A DNA stretch of 8,072 nucleotides from Spirochaetaceae bacterium (lineage in GTDB: Bacteria; Spirochaetota; Spirochaetia; Treponematales; Breznakiellaceae): assembly GCA_031255655.1 (NCBI GenBank), contig JAIRSB010000031.1, positions 1-8,072 of the forward strand, given 5' to 3'. Shown here piece by piece: positions 6,028 through 8,072 of this stretch. Made by a program: the position numbers and the translations under genes. The notes under the pieces were generated by a model, which worked only from the letters and a program-made list of their open reading frames with translations, was not told where the DNA came from and ran no database searches. The stretch's first letter is position 1. The number at the start of each line of letters is the position of its first letter.

Positions 6028-6600
6028 ATGAGTGTTCAATCGTTTTTTGTGTTGGCAGATACCGCAAAGTGTACCGGCTGCCGCGCCTGCGAGCTTGCTT
6101 GTTTCGCAGGTCATCTGGAGAAAAGGCCGCTGACGGCTGGTTGTATCTCGTCTCCTGTAACGCCGCGTTTGTTTCTTACGCGGGAAGGCGTTCTTTGCAT
6201 GCCTGTTCAGTGTCATCACTGCGAGGACGCGCCGTGTCTTCGTTCTTGTTTGACGGGGGCTATTTCCAGGAAAAACGGGGTTGTCGTTCTTGACCAGAAC
6301 CGCTGTATCGCCTGCAAGAATTGCGCTATGGCGTGTCCGTTCGGTGCTGTTCAGGTTTTCTCAGGTGATGAACTCGCCGAATCCGGCGGGGATTGCCATG
6401 TTAAGAAGCTGGTTTACAAGTGCGACCTCTGCGTCGATTCGGGCGAGCCAGCTTGCGCGGCGAACTGTCCGAATAAGGCTTTGCGTCTGGTTGACCCTGC
6501 CGCAGAAATCGAGGAAAAGCGCATCAGCGCGATAAACGCTATGGGGTCAGGCATTCCCGAAGCGATGCCCGCGTCCGGCCATGAAGGAGGGGGGGTATGA
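6028..6600 (+). CDS. HydN/HycB-like four-cluster [4Fe-4S] electron-transfer protein
   Basis: With the start at 6028 the product is 190 aa and begins MSVQSFFVLADTAKCTGCRA, as HydN-type ferredoxins do. Four cysteine motifs are complete: C15/C18/C21/C25, C62/C65/C70/C74, C93/C96/C99/C103-P and C132/C135/C143/C147-P, so four [4Fe-4S] clusters are expected. Such proteins wire electrons between a hydrogenase and a formate dehydrogenase or similar enzyme in the cytosol. Extra cysteines (39, 57, 123) are not part of the motifs. The C-terminal segment after C147 matches the tail of the preceding small ferredoxin, and the last 18 residues are Gly/Pro/Ala-rich. Its stop overlaps the hydrogenase ATG by four bases, so translation is probably coupled. 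An alternative start at 5992 gives 202 aa. HycB3/HycB4 of a hydrogen-dependent CO2 reductase or an E. coli-like HydN are both possible names. Confidence 0.9.
   Translation: MSVQSFFVLADTAKCTGCRACELACFAGHLEKRPLTAGCISSPVTPRLFLTREGVLCMPVQCHHCEDAPCLRSCLTGAISRKNGVVVLDQNRCIACKNCAMACPFGAVQVFSGDELAESGGDCHVKKLVYKCDLCVDSGEPACAANCPNKALRLVDPAAEIEEKRISAINAMGSGIPEAMPASGHEGGGV
6584..6595 (+). promoter_or_regulatory. Strong Shine-Dalgarno of the hydrogenase gene with a seven-G run
   Basis: AAGGAGG followed by five more G lies directly before the hydrogenase ATG at 6597, inside the last codons of the upstream gene. The seven consecutive G (6589-6595) encode its final glycines. Length changes in this run would shift the end of the upstream frame and the spacing of the SD. 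Confidence 0.65.
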
Positions 6601-7976
6601 CTGTAGTTACCATCGACAAAGACATTTGTACCGGATGTCAGGAGTGTGCGAAGGTTTGTCCGGTGTACGCGATTGAGGGGAATCCGCGCGAGCCGCAAAA
6701 GATTATCGAAGAGCGCTGCGTGAATTGCGGGCAGTGTGTGCAGAAGTGTAAGTCTTATGTTTCGCTGGTTGACCACGGCTCTGAATTTTACGCTAAAAAG
6801 CGTGCTGAACGCCGTCTGCCGGAAACTGTTTCCGAGCCTTTGTTTGCCGCGCATAATGTTTGTCATCTTGACGAGGTTATCTCCGCACTGAGTGGGTCTA
6901 AATTCACTATGGTGATGGCGGCCCCGGCTGTTCGTGTGGCTCTCGCGGAGGATTTCGGTTTGCCGCTCGGTTCGCTTACGCCGGGTAAGATGGCGGCGGC
7001 TATGCGCCGGATAGGTTTTAAGCGTGTTTACGATACTAACTGGAGTGCGGATCTTACAATCATGGAGGAGGGCACGGAGCTTGTTAAGCGTGTTGCAGGC
7101 GGCGGCGTTCTCCCAATGTTTACCTCTTGCTGTCCGGCATGGGTGAAGTATATGGAGGATCAGCATCCTTCGCTTACGAAGCATCTTTCAAGCTGTCGTA
7201 GTCCGCAGCAGATGTCGGGGTCTATGTTTAAGACTTATGGTGCGAAGATCAACAAGGTTGACCCTAAGGATATTTTTCTGGTTTCCGTGATGCCTTGTAC
7301 CGCGAAGCAGTTTGAGTGTTCGCGTCCTGAAATGAACGCTTCCGGTCAGCGTGATGTTGATGTCGCTATAACAACGCGGGAGTTGGCTTATTTAATTAGG
7401 TATTACGGGGTGGATTTTAATTCGCTGCCGGATGAGGAATTCGATATGCCGCTTGGCGATTATACCGGAGCAGGGACGATTTTCGGGGTTACGGGCGGCG
7501 TTATGGAGGCGGCGATTCGTACCGGATACACGCTGGTTACGGGGAAAGAGTTGAGCGCGAAGGATGTCGATATTAAGGCTGTCCGCGGCACGGAGGGTTT
7601 TCATACGGCGGAGATTAAGGTGGGTGATCTTACGCTTAAAGTGGGTGTGCTTACTTATTTGAAAAATATAGACCCGCTAATCGAAAAACTTAAAGCAGGC
7701 GCGCTGGATTTGCACTTTATCGAAGTGATGTCTTGTCCTGAAGGTTGTGTCTCCGGCGGCGGGCAGCCGAAGTTGGTTCTTGACACTGATGTTCCTGAGG
7801 CTTACAAAAACAGGCGCGGCGCTATTTTTGAGCATGATAAGAATCTGCCAAAGCGTAAGAGTCACGAAAATCCTTCGATAAAAAAGGTTTACGATGATTT
7901 CTTAAAGGAGCCTTGCGGCGAGAAGTCCCATCACTTGCTTCACACTGTCTACAAGGGTTCGGGCTCTCATCATTAA
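6597..7976 (+). CDS. hydA: [FeFe] hydrogenase catalytic subunit
   Basis: The enzyme interconverts protons plus electrons with H2. The 459-aa product starts with a two-cluster ferredoxin domain (C11/C14/C17/C21-P and C41/C44/C47/C51), followed by the H-cluster domain. Its signatures are TSCCPAW (Cys178 likely proton relay, Cys179 cluster ligand), MPCTAKQFE (Cys234) and a third motif ending SCPEGC-VSGGGQP (Cys380 and Cys384). All four H-cluster ligands are present, as are the conserved APAVR, ADLTIMEE and CRSPQQM segments. The small-subunit-like tail (KSHENPSIKKVYDDFL through LLHTVY) is fused at the C-terminus. The third motif has Glu382 where CPGGC is usual. There is no signal peptide, so it should be cytosolic. 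The size and domain layout fit HydA2-type, formate dehydrogenase-linked group A enzymes. It is the third gene of the operon; the HydE, HydF and HydG maturases are not in the window. Confidence 0.96.
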   Translation: MTVVTIDKDICTGCQECAKVCPVYAIEGNPREPQKIIEERCVNCGQCVQKCKSYVSLVDHGSEFYAKKRAERRLPETVSEPLFAAHNVCHLDEVISALSGSKFTMVMAAPAVRVALAEDFGLPLGSLTPGKMAAAMRRIGFKRVYDTNWSADLTIMEEGTELVKRVAGGGVLPMFTSCCPAWVKYMEDQHPSLTKHLSSCRSPQQMSGSMFKTYGAKINKVDPKDIFLVSVMPCTAKQFECSRPEMNASGQRDVDVAITTRELAYLIRYYGVDFNSLPDEEFDMPLGDYTGAGTIFGVTGGVMEAAIRTGYTLVTGKELSAKDVDIKAVRGTEGFHTAEIKVGDLTLKVGVLTYLKNIDPLIEKLKAGALDLHFIEVMSCPEGCVSGGGQPKLVLDTDVPEAYKNRRGAIFEHDKNLPKRKSHENPSIKKVYDDFLKEPCGEKSHHLLHTVYKGSGSHH

Positions 7977-7980
7977 AGCT

Positions 7981-8072
7981 GTGCCCCCTTCCTTCGGCAG
8001 TGCGTTAATCCTTGCCGGTGGGAGGGGTTCCAGAATTGGACGAGACAAAAAAACTTTATCGTTGAACGGCGC
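7981..8072 (+). CDS. mobA: Molybdenum cofactor guanylyltransferase MobA, N-terminal fragment (cut by window)
   Basis: A frame opening with GTG at 7981, four bases after the hydrogenase stop, runs to the right edge for 30 complete codons. It contains ALILAGGRGSRIGRDKKTL, the nucleotide-binding signature LAGGxGxRxGxDK of MobA-type nucleotidyltransferases, at the distance from the start expected for the family. MobA adds GMP to molybdopterin to make the dinucleotide cofactor of formate dehydrogenases and related Mo/W enzymes. No ATG is available upstream in a sensible position and no clear SD precedes the GTG, so translation is probably coupled to hydA. Related sugar-nucleotide or MobA-like (MocA) nucleotidyltransferases share part of the motif, but the GRDK segment and the hydrogenase/ferredoxin setting favour MobA. 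Confidence 0.75.
   Translation, partial: MPPSFGSALILAGGRGSRIGRDKKTLSLNG

Noticed and set aside
6414..7184. 256-codon minus-strand frame across the ferredoxin/hydrogenase junction
   Set aside because: It is opposite two genes with complete cysteine signatures, is rich in Arg/His/Thr as expected from antisense, and has no plausible product.
8060..8072. TTG near the right edge as the start of the last gene
   Set aside because: The MobA signature lies upstream in the same frame, so the true start must be earlier; GTG at 7981 fits.

Overview
The window reads as bacterial chromosome from an anaerobe. A Treponema-like spirochaete of a gut or similar anoxic habitat is the best guess, but only a tentative one. 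The pointers are a large lipoprotein with a relaxed lipobox and a Gly/Ser tether, an excisionase-type HTH fused to a PTS EIIA domain (a combination I associate with spirochaetes among other phyla), and an oxygen-sensitive [FeFe] hydrogenase with HydN/HycB-like ferredoxins. No rRNA, tRNA, CRISPR array, IS element or phage gene is visible.

Layout. Positions 1-2358 (minus strand) hold one uninterrupted reading frame of 786 codons that runs off the left edge. It encodes a surface lipoprotein whose C-terminal 480 or so residues look like a repetitive beta-solenoid. A 160-bp divergent spacer carries a good sigma70-type promoter for the lipoprotein and a promoter for purA that may place the transcript start on the purA ATG. 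On the plus strand follow purA (2519-3784), secG (3832-4218) and a type-2 PTS EIIA gene (4249-4713). A second EIIA gene, fused to a DNA-binding domain (4856-5500, minus), converges on the first. A 95-bp inverted-repeat element lies between the two.

From 5720 a tight plus-strand operon starts: a 91-aa two-cluster ferredoxin, a 190-aa four-cluster HydN/HycB-like ferredoxin, a complete [FeFe] hydrogenase (4-bp overlap with the preceding gene), and the first 30 codons of mobA, cut by the right edge at 8072. mobA makes the molybdopterin dinucleotide cofactor of formate dehydrogenases.

How the genes fit together. Two HycB-like iron-sulfur proteins plus a HydA plus a Mo/W-cofactor gene match the parts list of a hydrogen-dependent CO2 reductase or other formate dehydrogenase-linked hydrogenase. 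The formate dehydrogenase itself is not in the window and should lie just to the right if this reading is correct. The PTS-type proteins probably act in regulation rather than sugar uptake, since no sugar permease (IIB/IIC) is present. purA and secG are housekeeping genes. The least ordinary items are the 91-aa ferredoxin, which looks like a shrunken paralogue of its neighbour, the possible leaderless purA, and the mosaic composition of the lipoprotein gene.
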